In this document: one piece after another, positions 22,720 to 32,433 of the stretch
How the letters are laid out: each line of letters opens with the position of its first letter
How positions within the stretch are numbered: position 1 is the first letter of the stretch
Source: Seison nebaliae
Taxonomy: Eukaryota; Rotifera; Pararotatoria; Seisonacea; Seisonidae
Reading direction: 5' to 3'
Length of the DNA: 43,464 bases
NCBI GenBank assembly: GCA_023231475.1
Contig: JALJEE010000636.1
Coordinates: 1 to 43,464, forward strand
Program-made: the position numbers and the translations under genes
Notes under the pieces: model-generated
The model's input: the letters and a program-made list of their open reading frames with translations, nothing else
Told to the model about the DNA's origin: nothing
Database searches by the model: none

Positions 22720-23679
22720 ATGATGGCAGCAGTGGCAATAAAAGCTGCCATAAAAACTATTTTGAAGGAAGTGATTAAGTCGTTTGCGTTCGAAGGATTA
22801 TTACATTACGTTGACGCATATATTAAACCCTATTTCACAAGTAATAACATGGAGGAAACATATGAAGAAGAAAAATCAAAAGCAGATACATCAAATGTAA
22901 ACATCGATGGCCCGGATACTGAGGAACGCTTGAAGAAGTTGTTGGATGGAATAGGAAATCGAATTAACGAGTTAGAACGTACAATCGAACGATATGAACG
23001 AATTATGGAAGATCAACAAAAAAAAGAAAAGTATCAAAAATTGAATAATGAACTGAACAATTTTAATGGAAAAGGAAGTCAAGTTAAATATGGTGCTGCC
23101 AAACCAAATACTAAACTCCCTACTGGTTTAAATGAGAATGATTGCTTTCTATCGGTACAAGGCTTTCTCCGCAAAGTTCGTTTGATAGATATAAGAAACT
23201 ATGCATTTGAAAAAGGAATTGAAGTCAAACAAATTTCAGTAATCGATAAATTTCCGGACGGGACACCAATGACTGATAAATTAGGTAAAATTATTATTCG
23301 TATGAATATAATAAATTTCAATAAAGCATTCGACGAAACCATATGGCCTGAGGGGACAATTCTTGAGAAGGTTCCAAAAATTTCCAAACAATTTATGTCA
23401 ACTCGTTGTTCTAATTGTTTCCCATTGTCGGAAACACTTGACCGACAAAACATTTTTCAACAAACAAAAAAACAAGAGGACGATAGTGATATTTACAGTG
23501 ATAGCGATTGTGATTTGATGGAAGAGCCTTTGTGGTACTTCCATCGAAACATACTTTCCGATTATAAAGATATGTTGAACAATCCACTTCATGGAAAAGA
23601 AAGTAAAATAAATCGACCAGAAGTTCGGGTCAAACCCATTATTAAGACTACAAAATTTCAACTTAAAGGTGATTGGTAA
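22720..23679 (+). CDS. Intact ORF of unknown family, coiled coil plus globular domain
   Basis: A single-exon frame of 319 residues beginning MMAAVAIKAAIKTILKEV. An alanine-rich amphipathic N-terminus is followed at about 60-110 by a heptad-like coiled coil (RLKKLLDGIGNRINELERTI), then a globular part at 140-230 that includes DETIWPEGTILEKVPK, and an acidic patch (EDDSDIYSDSDCDLMEE). It has a single CSNC motif, not a zinc knuckle. Layout and the WPEG stretch recall ORF1/gag-like proteins of non-LTR retrotransposons, and a decayed LINE reverse transcriptase follows on the same strand. A phosphoprotein of an endogenised RNA virus is another possibility. Neither is proven. AAATAAAA lies just downstream. 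Confidence 0.6.
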   Translation: MMAAVAIKAAIKTILKEVIKSFAFEGLLHYVDAYIKPYFTSNNMEETYEEEKSKADTSNVNIDGPDTEERLKKLLDGIGNRINELERTIERYERIMEDQQKKEKYQKLNNELNNFNGKGSQVKYGAAKPNTKLPTGLNENDCFLSVQGFLRKVRLIDIRNYAFEKGIEVKQISVIDKFPDGTPMTDKLGKIIIRMNIINFNKAFDETIWPEGTILEKVPKISKQFMSTRCSNCFPLSETLDRQNIFQQTKKQEDDSDIYSDSDCDLMEEPLWYFHRNILSDYKDMLNNPLHGKESKINRPEVRVKPIIKTTKFQLKGDW

Positions 23680-24195
23680 TTAGTTTTCATTTTTTTCAGT
23701 TTAATGATATTAAATTTAGAGCAGAAAAATAAAACAGTAAACAAATGTTCTTTTTTAAACTCTAAATTATGGATGTCAAATTCGGAGCAAGAAAACAAAA
23801 ACAGAATGACGTCAATATTCTCTTCGTTCCTCTCAACTTGAGATACATGGTCTAAACATAAGTTTGATATACAGATTTCTGCTAAGTTTTTATGTTCTCT
23901 TGGTTTACTTACATTTTGCTAAATTAAACCATTTCATTATACACAATTCGTTATTGAATAATTGACTGTCGATAGTAACTTCCAATTTAGTTTTCTTCGT
24001 CCATATCGTTTTTTCCCCATTGAATGGTTTGATTTCTAATTCCTGAAGAATTGATTCGAAATTTTGACAATTTCTGGCATTAATCATGACATGATGTATG
24101 AATCAGATATTCCCACCGAAAGCAATGCTTTTGCCACTAATAATTATTAGTGTTATAAAGATTACAATCATTGGGTTCCTATTTCACTTTAGGAA
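23680..24195. other. Spacer with a diverged direct repeat
   Basis: Contains two related pieces, AAATTTAGAGCAGAAAAATA at about 23714 and CAAATTCGGAGCAAGAAAAC at about 23778, each followed by ACAG. No gene supported. A 60-codon minus frame (23905-24087) has protein-like composition but no recognised family. Confidence 0.4.
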
Positions 24196-24700
24196 TTGAC
24201 GTCTGCTATCGCTTTAATTGACAACCGAAAAGCACATGGGTCCGACAATCGTTGTATGAGCATCATTGCACGCTTAAGTAAAACGAATCTCCAAATAATA
24301 ATGAACGAGATAAATCGAATTATTCTTGATGGAATTGTATCTAAATCATTGTTGACGTTTTTAGTGACACATGACGGGTGGTAGAATTTCGGTATTTAAA
24401 GGTGCTTCAAAGATCCTTCATGTGTCAACTCGTATCGTCCGATACATATGTATATCCAATTCAATTGTTAAAATCATTGAAACAGTAATTTTACTTCGCT
24501 ACACTATATTCAAGTGACTACCAATTCGCATATCGATCTTCCTACTTGCTCGTACTTATTTTGTTTTTCATAACATGCGCACGTAATTCAAATGAGAAAA
24601 TTATTATGTGCCTACTTGATCCATCGAAGGCATTCCATTCAGTAAACATCAATAATGGTATTCGGATTTTACGTAATTCTGGGGTAATTCTCGGTTGATG
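24190..24700 (+). pseudogene. Decayed LINE (non-LTR retrotransposon) reverse transcriptase
   Basis: Two blocks of reverse transcriptase are recognisable. At 24205-24384, IDNRKAHGSDNRCMSII followed by NEINRIILDG corresponds to the LINE motif with a KAPGxD core and a following IxNxIxxxG helix. At 24600-24690, LLDPSKAFHSVN followed by GIRILRNSGV corresponds to motif A, normally LDxSKAFDxVxH with L.xxGV after it. The catalytic Asp after KAF is replaced by His and the reading frame is broken between the blocks, so the enzyme is dead. The element's endonuclease and catalytic YxDD block are missing. It lies between two intact ORFs. Confidence 0.72.
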
Positions 24701-25335
24701 TTCCAGTGCCGATTAAAGTATCTAATAGTTCTTTATTGCACTAGATGATATTCGCGAACATTCGCGACGATTTTAGAATTTTTTTTAACATTTATTTTAG
24801 CTGTTCGTTATTGACTTCTTCTACTGAATTCGATTGCGTTGTATCATAATTTTTTCTTGATTAGAATTGAAAATTATCATAAACATAAATTTGTAAGGTC
24901 AGATACGAATAATACCATACATGTAGGCAATTTTCCAAACAACTTCCAAAAAAATCCATTTTGTGTTTTTTAAAGAATCATTTAAACGTTCATTTGATGT
25001 ATACGTATACCAGTGGTGACTAATTAGCAAATTAATGATTGATTACCACATGAAAGGATAATAATATACATCTCATATACATCAAATATAAAGACTTTTT
25101 TTCTTGTCAGCGAAATACACAGCAATCGATAATGAACTGATTGAATCTTAATGCTTAGAAATGGCGTTCCGGTCAAGCTAACAATTTTATAGATCCAGAT
25201 ATTTTGAAGTTTGCGTACTACTGCTTTTGTATTCAATTTAGGTCATTGTGAGTTTATTATAAATAAGAAAGAGTGTAGTGGAATAAGAAAGAGGAAAGAG
25301 TGTAATTCGTTAAAACTTTTCTTTCTATTTTAAAT
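24701..25335. other. Spacer upstream of ORF 25336
   Basis: No supported gene. A 12-bp palindrome GTATACGTATAC is at 24999-25010. A 70-codon minus frame (25024-25236) is probably chance. Confidence 0.45.
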
Positions 25336-26697
25336 TTGAGTTTCCTTTTCTTTCTAATGGATTTCTTCACATTTAAGCATGAAACTATGCAAAACCAAAG
25401 AACCTTTCTCAAAGGATTTGGACAGGTAATGCATATCATGGGAAATGATAACGATAACCTGATAAGTTGTTGTGAAACAAACATCATATTTTCCATGCTG
25501 ATAGTGTCTCAGACATTTTTAGATCTTATATATCATAGAATGAATACTTGTCCTGATAAACGTTTCACAGGTAACACTACCGGAACTATTAAGGACGAAG
25601 AGTTATCATATATATTGTTTAAAGCTCTTTTTGATGCAAATAGTGGTACTACTCGAGATGTCATGAAATTAGCTGAGAATGAATGTGTTAATAAAGAAAA
25701 TACAGCGGAAAAAAAAAAAGAACTATGTTATATGCCAAACGAATTATCGTCCTATTCAGCAAAATATTTACCAACATATTTTCCTCCATATGTACACCTC
25801 AATACAGTAATTTCAGATCTTGTCACAGCCACTGCCGAATTCATGGAAATGCCAGAACTTAATTTCCGGTCTGTGTATTATCCTATGCTAAGGGTGTTTA
25901 ATTTGGAATTGGGACTAAACCGTATGAAAAGTGATGGGATTAAGACTATAAAATTCTATCGCGATTATTATGACCAAATCGGTCAACACACTATGGGTCC
26001 ATTGCGTCATTATATAATTGATAAAAAAATTAAACCTAAAACGATTCAAATATCTTTCCGGGAATCAATTATTTTGCGCATTCATGAACGAACTTATCCC
26101 TCCTTTGTTGCATTCATAAATACGTTCATTCTAGATGGAATTGAGGCATCGCCAATTCCTGATTTTAAAGTATTTTTAGAAACCCCACGGTTTACTATGC
26201 CAAGTTTGACAGAAAATTCCATTATTGGTTACCCATTCCCTAGCGACCAAGGTGATACATTCTATCCAATGATAGGTATGACATTTCGAATTAGTGAACA
26301 ATTTGAATATCAGATGGGAGCTACGAACACATTAATGGTCGAATCAGACGTATTGCTCTGTGTTGAAAAAATCCGCATTATAACCAAAAGGTACTTCAAA
26401 ACTCCTGCAGAATCTGAGTTTCTGGATCTATATGTCAGAAAATATGTTGGATATTTCCAATCACTTTGCGCTAAAATATTTTTGTCTTTTGCTGAATATA
26501 ATATTGATGTTAATCAAGAGAAAAAGTTTCATAGATTTGCTGTTACTAATCTCTTAGGAAAATGGCGTTTGATGGACGATCAATATTCCTTCGTCGTTGG
26601 TGATATCCAAACAGTTTTCTCCTACATGGAGAATTTAGTTATTGATTCTGTTCTACTTGAAAATAATGATATCGATGTTAACAAATCCAATATATAA
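25336..26697 (+). CDS. Intact ORF of unknown family, possible endogenous viral element
   Basis: A single-exon frame of up to 453 residues; the more likely start is one of two downstream ATGs (25360 or 25387), because the first ten residues are merely hydrophobic. No signal peptide and no membrane span after that. The composition is that of a globular, helix-rich protein; landmarks are FRSVYYPMLRVFNLELGLNR, RDYYDQIGQHTMGPLRHYII and LLGKWRLMDDQYSFVVGD. I recognise no cellular family. Size, single exon and isolation between a dead LINE and repeats would suit a captured capsid or nucleoprotein gene of an RNA virus, but this is inference. Two AATAAA signals follow the stop. The long undamaged frame suggests recent arrival or selection. 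Confidence 0.6.
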   Translation: MSFLFFLMDFFTFKHETMQNQRTFLKGFGQVMHIMGNDNDNLISCCETNIIFSMLIVSQTFLDLIYHRMNTCPDKRFTGNTTGTIKDEELSYILFKALFDANSGTTRDVMKLAENECVNKENTAEKKKELCYMPNELSSYSAKYLPTYFPPYVHLNTVISDLVTATAEFMEMPELNFRSVYYPMLRVFNLELGLNRMKSDGIKTIKFYRDYYDQIGQHTMGPLRHYIIDKKIKPKTIQISFRESIILRIHERTYPSFVAFINTFILDGIEASPIPDFKVFLETPRFTMPSLTENSIIGYPFPSDQGDTFYPMIGMTFRISEQFEYQMGATNTLMVESDVLLCVEKIRIITKRYFKTPAESEFLDLYVRKYVGYFQSLCAKIFLSFAEYNIDVNQEKKFHRFAVTNLLGKWRLMDDQYSFVVGDIQTVFSYMENLVIDSVLLENNDIDVNKSNI

Positions 26698-26904
26698 ATA
26701 CGAATTAGTTGAATAAAAATCATTTGTAAAAATAAACAAGTATATCGTGAACAAATTTAAAAAATTATAAGTATTTGATGACCTACATTCTTGGTGACAT
26801 ACTATAGTATATTACACCTAGAATTCACTATATTAATGGTAAAATTATATCCGTCTGGAATAAATTTTAAAAACTGTTTTGGCTTGTAAGTTTTTAGTCG
26901 AAAT
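26698..26904. other. 3' spacer with polyadenylation signals
   Basis: Holds AATAAAA at about 26714 and AATAAAC at about 26731 for the preceding ORF; otherwise AT-rich filler. Confidence 0.4.
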
Positions 26905-27180
26905 AAAAACTTCAGTTTAAACTTAAAATAAAAACTTGGTAAAAGTCTGTTGAACGCCACAGAAAAAAAAAAATTTTTTTTGTCTGAAAATAAACGTATA
27001 GGCCTTTGAAATCTAAATTGAAATTTTAAAAACACTATCATGTTCAGAATAGTTTCAAAGGACTTTATTCAACAGACTTTTATGGTACTTTATTTTACCA
27101 AGTTTTTATTATAAGTTTTCTGTGTAAGTTTTTATTGAGTTTTTATCAATCGACTTTGTGAGTTTAAACTATTAGTTGAT
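26905..27180. repeat. Imperfect fold-back (inverted repeat) element
   Basis: AATAAAAACTTGGT followed by AAAAGTCTGTTGAA (26927-26954) is mirrored by TTCAACAGACTTTTAT (27068-27083) and ACCAAGTTTTTATT (27097-27110). An inner stem pairs CCTTTGAAA (about 27003) with TTTCAAAGG (about 27053). AGTTTAAACT occurs on both outer sides. The region can fold into a long interrupted hairpin, as old MITE or fold-back elements do. No clear target-site duplication. Confidence 0.6.
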
Positions 27181-28276
27181 ATATGGATAAAAACTACTAG
27201 ACTTAAAAGAAAAAAAAGTTTCTATTAAAAAAACTAGTTTTCATCGAGCAGTATTCTGCTGTCACCTACTAGATCATTGTCGATTATTTCTTATTTTTAT
27301 TATTCGATCATCTTCCCATCTCTCTTGTAATTTCGAGCGCATCCTGACCCAACTCAAGGATTCCTAGTCTATAGAAGTACTGCAAACACCGTACATATTC
27401 CAATTATTATTTCCTCTGATTGAACAACAAGCTACATTTTTCGATGTCTCCATCACTTCGATCAATATGACTATCTCCGTCACGTAACAGTTATCTCGGA
27501 TGGAAAATTGTTCATGCTCAACAATTTTTCATCGGCAATTGCATCGGCCTACTCTTCAATTTCCAATTTCTCCTTTATCTCTCATCTCAAACGTCGTGCC
27601 ACGCTTTCTTTTAAAAACATTCGACACACTCTTTCCCAATTCAATCATGAGTCCTAGTTAGAGTCACGTAAAATTTTTCAAAAGTCTCTGAGAAACTGCA
27701 TTAAAGATGACTTTCATATTTCTCTTCATGATTTCAAAAATTTCATATTCTTATACGATTCGACATCGAATCTAGGAGCGGAACTCACCACCTTTCCAAT
27801 TTCCGGAGTGGAAATCACTCTAATTTCGGAACGAAACTCACTCTGTAAAAAAAGGCTAAATACTGCAATTCGGACGGACACTCACTCACTATCAATATTT
27901 CGTATAGGAAATTACCCAGTATTATCATTTGGGAGAAGAACTGACTCATTTTTTTCAATTTCAAAGTGGAACTCCGATGGAAGGTTATTTCAATGGATGG
28001 ACGACGAAAATTTCCTTTCTTTTTTATTCTAAATTCAGTCTCCAATTTATTACATAATAATAATAATATTAAAAAATGAATAAAATCATTTCAAAGTAAT
28101 CACTTTAATTATATACTGTAAAAGACCAATACAATATCAATATGAGTATTGAACTACGTCCAAAATGAAACTTACTAACATGAATGAATAGTTAAAATAA
28201 CTTGTTATTAAACTTAATAATAATAATGAAAAGAATAACAATATAATAAAGGAGGAAAAGAAAGAAATTTGAACAA
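27181..28276. other. Spacer with degenerate ACTCAC repeats
   Basis: From about 27775 to 27985 a loose repeat of the type CGGAACGAAACTCACTC recurs four to six times at roughly 30-50 bp. The rest is AT-rich without a supported gene. Confidence 0.4.
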
Positions 28277-29941
28277 TTATCCATAAACCGGTTTGCCATG
28301 AACACGAACACGATAAATACAAGTGAAGCGTTCATTACCATAATTGGAAAGGATTTTCACTTTAATATATTGAAAGAGTGGTGATTCCATTCCTTTCTTA
28401 TTCTCATTCGAAAGTTCAATGGGAAGTTGAATATCGAAGAATTGGATATATTCCAATGTATTAATCTGATATTCGAATTCACCTAAAAAATATTCTTTCG
28501 TTTCTTCGTTGGAGTGTTGAGGCGAATGGAGTAATGACGATGTTCCTGTAAAGAATTCTTCATAAGCAAACACTTGGAATGTTCTCAAAGCAGAAATGAT
28601 TTGTCCTTCCAAGGCAACACTAATCGGTATGTGTTCGATACTGATGGATTTGATGATGGATTTTAATGGTAATTTAATGACGACAAATCCTTGATCTCCA
28701 TTCATTGCCCAACAATCACCAGGCATCGAATTCGGTTGGAGAATTGTCTGTACAGATCGTAATTCTGTTGATTGACCATTTGTGATGAAGTTCAATAATT
28801 TGCCTCCTTGTCCTTTATATGATTGAGAATGTTGGATGACTTGTCCTCCCGATGTACTCATTGCCAAATCGGGTAAACCGGTTTTATCCGCATTATATTG
28901 ATAGAGTGCTAATCGAATTAGATTTTTCATATTCTCATTATCATTCGATGATAATAAATTGAAGAATTTACTCAATTTATTTTTCGAGTTCTTCAACAAT
29001 TTCTTTCCCGTGACGAATTGAGAATGTAAAAGAAACGGTAAATCTGATGAAGAGCAGATTTGAGGTGATTTGTCTTTAATTAATTTCTCCATTTGTGAAA
29101 TTTTCGAACGAAGATCTTCTATCGACAATTGGACGTTATCTTTCTCATTTTTATTCTGAGAATTTTCATTATCTAAATTCCATCTTCTGTTATCATTATC
29201 AGAAGTTTTAGTGAAAACTGAAGAAATATAATTAATGAGATTCGGTGTATCATTAATGATAGCTGTATTTATTTGTCCTCTTCCATCATTCATTCGACCC
29301 ATATAATCACTGAGACGATTATTCAACATTTCATTTTGTTTTTCTAATACTTCCAATTTCTCGTTAATTAATTGATCTCGTTCTTTCATCTTCAACCATT
29401 TACAATTAGATTCTTTCGTATTTCCATTTTCTTTAGGTTGTGATCGAATAAAATTCGACATCGACCGTTGATTCTCATGCATCTGATGGAATTGAGATTG
29501 GAGATATTCGATTCGTTTATTCATCTGTTGAATCCTACCCGTTATTAGAGACACATAAGAATTAAATGCTTCCTCTATTAACTTCTCGCATGTCTTCTCA
29601 TTCATTCGAGTCATATTAGTCGAATGTTTCGACCGACTTAATAAGAAGGAAATCTTCTTCCGAATTCGTTTCAATATCTTTATCAACGTATCTTTCGCTA
29701 AAGGTGGTATAAAACGTTGTTGCCATGACGACGGGAATAAAGTGAAGGATGTGGCTGTCTCCAAAGGAGAATAAGGTAACATCAACTTGAGATTATCATC
29801 TCCAATATCAGCCATAGGAGTATCCAATATCCAGGAAATGGTGGGAAAAGCGAAAAGATAAACGAAAAGAAACGCACACGATATGTAAACTATCACCCAT
29901 ACACATGACGGTTTCGGATGTGAACGATGCAATCTCGACAT
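28277..29941 (-). CDS. SUN-domain inner nuclear membrane protein
   Basis: A single exon of 554 residues. SUN proteins sit in the inner nuclear membrane and bind KASH proteins in the lumen to form the LINC bridge. A membrane span at about 14-33 (VWVIVYISCAFLFVYLFAF) is followed by coiled-coil segments (about 135-225) and a C-terminal SUN domain (about 345-554). SUN landmarks are ALYQYNADKTGLPDLAMSTS, ILQPNSMPGDCWAMNGDQG, ISIEHIPIS and TCIYRVRVHGKPVYG. The two cysteines that form the domain's internal disulfide in human SUN2 (in GNCWAF and YTCLYR) are both kept. Only 13 residues precede the membrane span, far fewer than the nucleoplasmic tail of SUN1 or SUN2. An upstream coding exon cannot be excluded, because an AG (CAATAG) lies in frame six bases before the ATG. 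It diverges from the CEP72-like gene. Confidence 0.92.
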   Translation of the reverse strand: MSRLHRSHPKPSCVWVIVYISCAFLFVYLFAFPTISWILDTPMADIGDDNLKLMLPYSPLETATSFTLFPSSWQQRFIPPLAKDTLIKILKRIRKKISFLLSRSKHSTNMTRMNEKTCEKLIEEAFNSYVSLITGRIQQMNKRIEYLQSQFHQMHENQRSMSNFIRSQPKENGNTKESNCKWLKMKERDQLINEKLEVLEKQNEMLNNRLSDYMGRMNDGRGQINTAIINDTPNLINYISSVFTKTSDNDNRRWNLDNENSQNKNEKDNVQLSIEDLRSKISQMEKLIKDKSPQICSSSDLPFLLHSQFVTGKKLLKNSKNKLSKFFNLLSSNDNENMKNLIRLALYQYNADKTGLPDLAMSTSGGQVIQHSQSYKGQGGKLLNFITNGQSTELRSVQTILQPNSMPGDCWAMNGDQGFVVIKLPLKSIIKSISIEHIPISVALEGQIISALRTFQVFAYEEFFTGTSSLLHSPQHSNEETKEYFLGEFEYQINTLEYIQFFDIQLPIELSNENKKGMESPLFQYIKVKILSNYGNERFTCIYRVRVHGKPVYG

Positions 29942-30319
29942 CCTCCCCTATTGTTCTATATTTGAATATTTTTCCTTAAAAATTAATTATTTCTTTCACA
30001 AATACAATCTTTTTCAAATTTACTACTATACTTCAAATTGAAACATACGTTGAAATAATAAGATTAAGAATAAAAAGAAGAAATTTTAAATTGTTTGACA
30101 ATTTGAGATAATCTTATGGCGATACAACAAAAAATGTGGAAAGCTTAAATTTGAAAAACTGCAAAAAATCTGATTGTTTAGTTTATCTCCATCAATATTT
30201 CTTCCGTTGCCATGACAACTGTTACTACTCATGTAAAGGTATGCGGAAATTCATTACCAGGTGAACGGAAAATAGTCAACATCAACACAATACCGATATT
30301 CTCATATCATATTCACAAC
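29942..30319. other. Divergent promoter region, SUN gene and CEP72-like gene
   Basis: 378 bp between two start codons pointing away from each other. AT-rich; no clear TATA box. It must hold both promoters. Confidence 0.5.
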
Positions 30320-31976
30320 ATGCAAATTGATAAAGAATGGATTTTCCAAAAAACAGGACTCTCCTCAGAGAATAGCGGTTTGGTCTAGTTTCTTCGAGTT
30401 TCACTTTACTTTTTTCAATGTAGAAAATGTCAAGTGTCTTTCGTTGCCTGGTTCTTATTTGGAGAAGATTGAAGATTTAGGACAGTCGCTAGAATCGTTC
30501 TCTCGCATAAAAGAATTGGACCTCTCAAACAACTCCATCCAAAATTTGACAGTTTAATATTTTCTATTTTATTTCGAAAATTCATTGGGGGGAAAAGTCT
30601 CTTGGTAGTTTGGAATATTTAGAGAAACTAAATTTATTTTATAACAACATCCGTCATCTGAATGAAATAAAGAAATTAAATAAATTGAAAAATTTAAGAG
30701 AACTCGATTTGCGATTAAATCCAATTAACACATATGACAATTTATATCGGAAGAATATTCTTCGCTTAATTCCTTCACTTCAACTGTTAGACAATCGGGA
30801 AGTTACGAAAGATGACCGAATATTTGACGAAGAAGTTGATGAATTACTGACAAAAAATAGTAACAAATGGACCTCAAATGAGAGTAGTTTAGGAAAATAT
30901 GATAATTTATCTCCGAAAGTATTAGAATTGGAGAAAAATGATCAAAAAGAAAATTCGATGAGAAGGGACGACATCAAATCGTTTCCAACAGAACGTCAAT
31001 TTGCTCCGAAAATTCCATCAAGAAATCCAACTGATAGCATTACTGATTACGATAATATTAATTTCATGACAATTGAGAAACCATCGAAGCATGAACGAAA
31101 AAAATTGGAGAACAATAATAATTTGTCAAAATATCAACGATGTAAATCGTTATATGATATCAATTATCGACCACATTTGTCAAATGTACAAGTAGTTTCC
31201 ACTAATCAAGATAAGAAGTTAAATGACGAAATATCAAACCAATTCACCTCAAACACTTTAGAGAAAACTGATTTAATAGATAGATCATATCGAATGACTA
31301 ATGGAATTTCAGATGATTCTTATTCAAATAATTTTTCATCAAGATATGACAATTCCCCATCATTCCATGAGAAGGATATTAATGGAAATGTTCTTCATAT
31401 CGATACATTAGAAAAAGATCGAGATAACCACCAGTCAATGAATAATCATTTGAATGATGATATTGAACATGATTCCTTTAATTCTTTTAATACGGAAAAT
31501 AGTGTTATCAAAATAATTTCCTTAATCGATCGATATTGGAAAGGAACAAACAGTCTCAATTCAAATCCTTCATTCATCAGTTAATATTATAAATTAATTT
31601 ATATTTTTAAAATTTTTTTTTAAAGATAAATTGGAAAAAGTTCTTCGACCGTTTGAAAAGCATGATCAAAATTTCAATGCATTTGATGTGCACAGAAATC
31701 ATTTGAATGATAATAATAGTTCTTCTCAATTATCAGCTTTCTTCTTCATTTTTCTAGTTATATCATTGGAAAACGAGAGATTAAAAAAAGAAATTGAAGA
31801 ATTAAGAAAAAAGTTGGAGGAGTCGAAGAAATACTCGAAACTTTCAACTATGTTGGAGGAGAGTCATCAGTTAGTAATTGATAAAAACGTTGAAAATTTA
31901 ATTCTGCTTCAGATCTTTAATCTCAACTAATGAACATTTATTATCCCAACTACTTCATTTTCAACGAATGAAATAA
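30320..31976 (+). CDS. CEP72: CEP72/LRRC36-like leucine-rich centrosomal protein
   Basis: Six exons (30320-30377, 30424-30551, 30598-31579, 31626-31718, 31758-31869, 31913-31976) encode 478 residues. CEP72 is a centriolar-satellite protein that recruits gamma-tubulin complexes and CEP290. The N-terminus carries leucine-rich repeats (VKCLSLPGSYLEKIEDLG, IKELDLSNNSI, LEKLNLFYNNI) and the LRR cap RELDLRLNPINTYDNLYRK, all with CEP72 spacing. A low-complexity Asn/Ser-rich middle follows. Near the end IISLIDRYWKGTNSLN matches the conserved CEP72 LVDRYWNGSGSL block, followed by a coiled coil (LENERLKKEIEELRKKLEES). All five introns begin GTT; the fourth is 39 bp, a multiple of three without a stop, and is called an intron because it would otherwise insert AFFFIFLV. 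The last splice replaces an early stop with a coiled-coil tail ending FQRMK. Confidence 0.88.
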
Positions 31977-32433
31977 ATTTTCGATGTAGAATCATCAAAC
32001 ATCCATTTAATGACAAATAATGACAATGTTTAAATGTTAAAATTTTTCCAGTTTTTTATCGAAAAATTTTTTTTTCAATTATTTTTTAGGAGAAACTTTT
32101 TTCGAGTTATTTGCATAGAATTTATTGTTGAATAAAAACTGTGAAAGAAATAATGAAATTTTTTCTTATTTTCCTGATGCAACAAATATTTTGGGGAAAA
32201 TGAAGTTTTTAGGAAGGGGTTGTACTTTGGCGGTTTGTTTGACGATTCGTTTAAATGATTTAAGGCGATTAAAATATTGGAAAATGATGAGAAAGCACAA
32301 CACATGTAAACTGATAAGGAAAACCGAGATAGAGAAAAGCGAAATTGAATTGAAGCAAAACGATTGCTATGAGATTTCAATACTTTTCTTTCAAAAATAA
32401 AAGAATAACAAGAGGCATTGAATGGCAGGTGAA
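31977..32433. other. Spacer between convergent genes
   Basis: AT-rich 3' region between the CEP72-like and NUP43-like genes. Open frames of 91 and 138 codons on opposite strands overlap each other and the NUP43 end; neither resembles a known protein. Confidence 0.5.

Noticed and set aside
25336-26697. Assignment to a named virus family (mononegavirus or partitivirus-like)
   Set aside because: Size and composition are suggestive, but no diagnostic motif is visible by eye; left as unknown.
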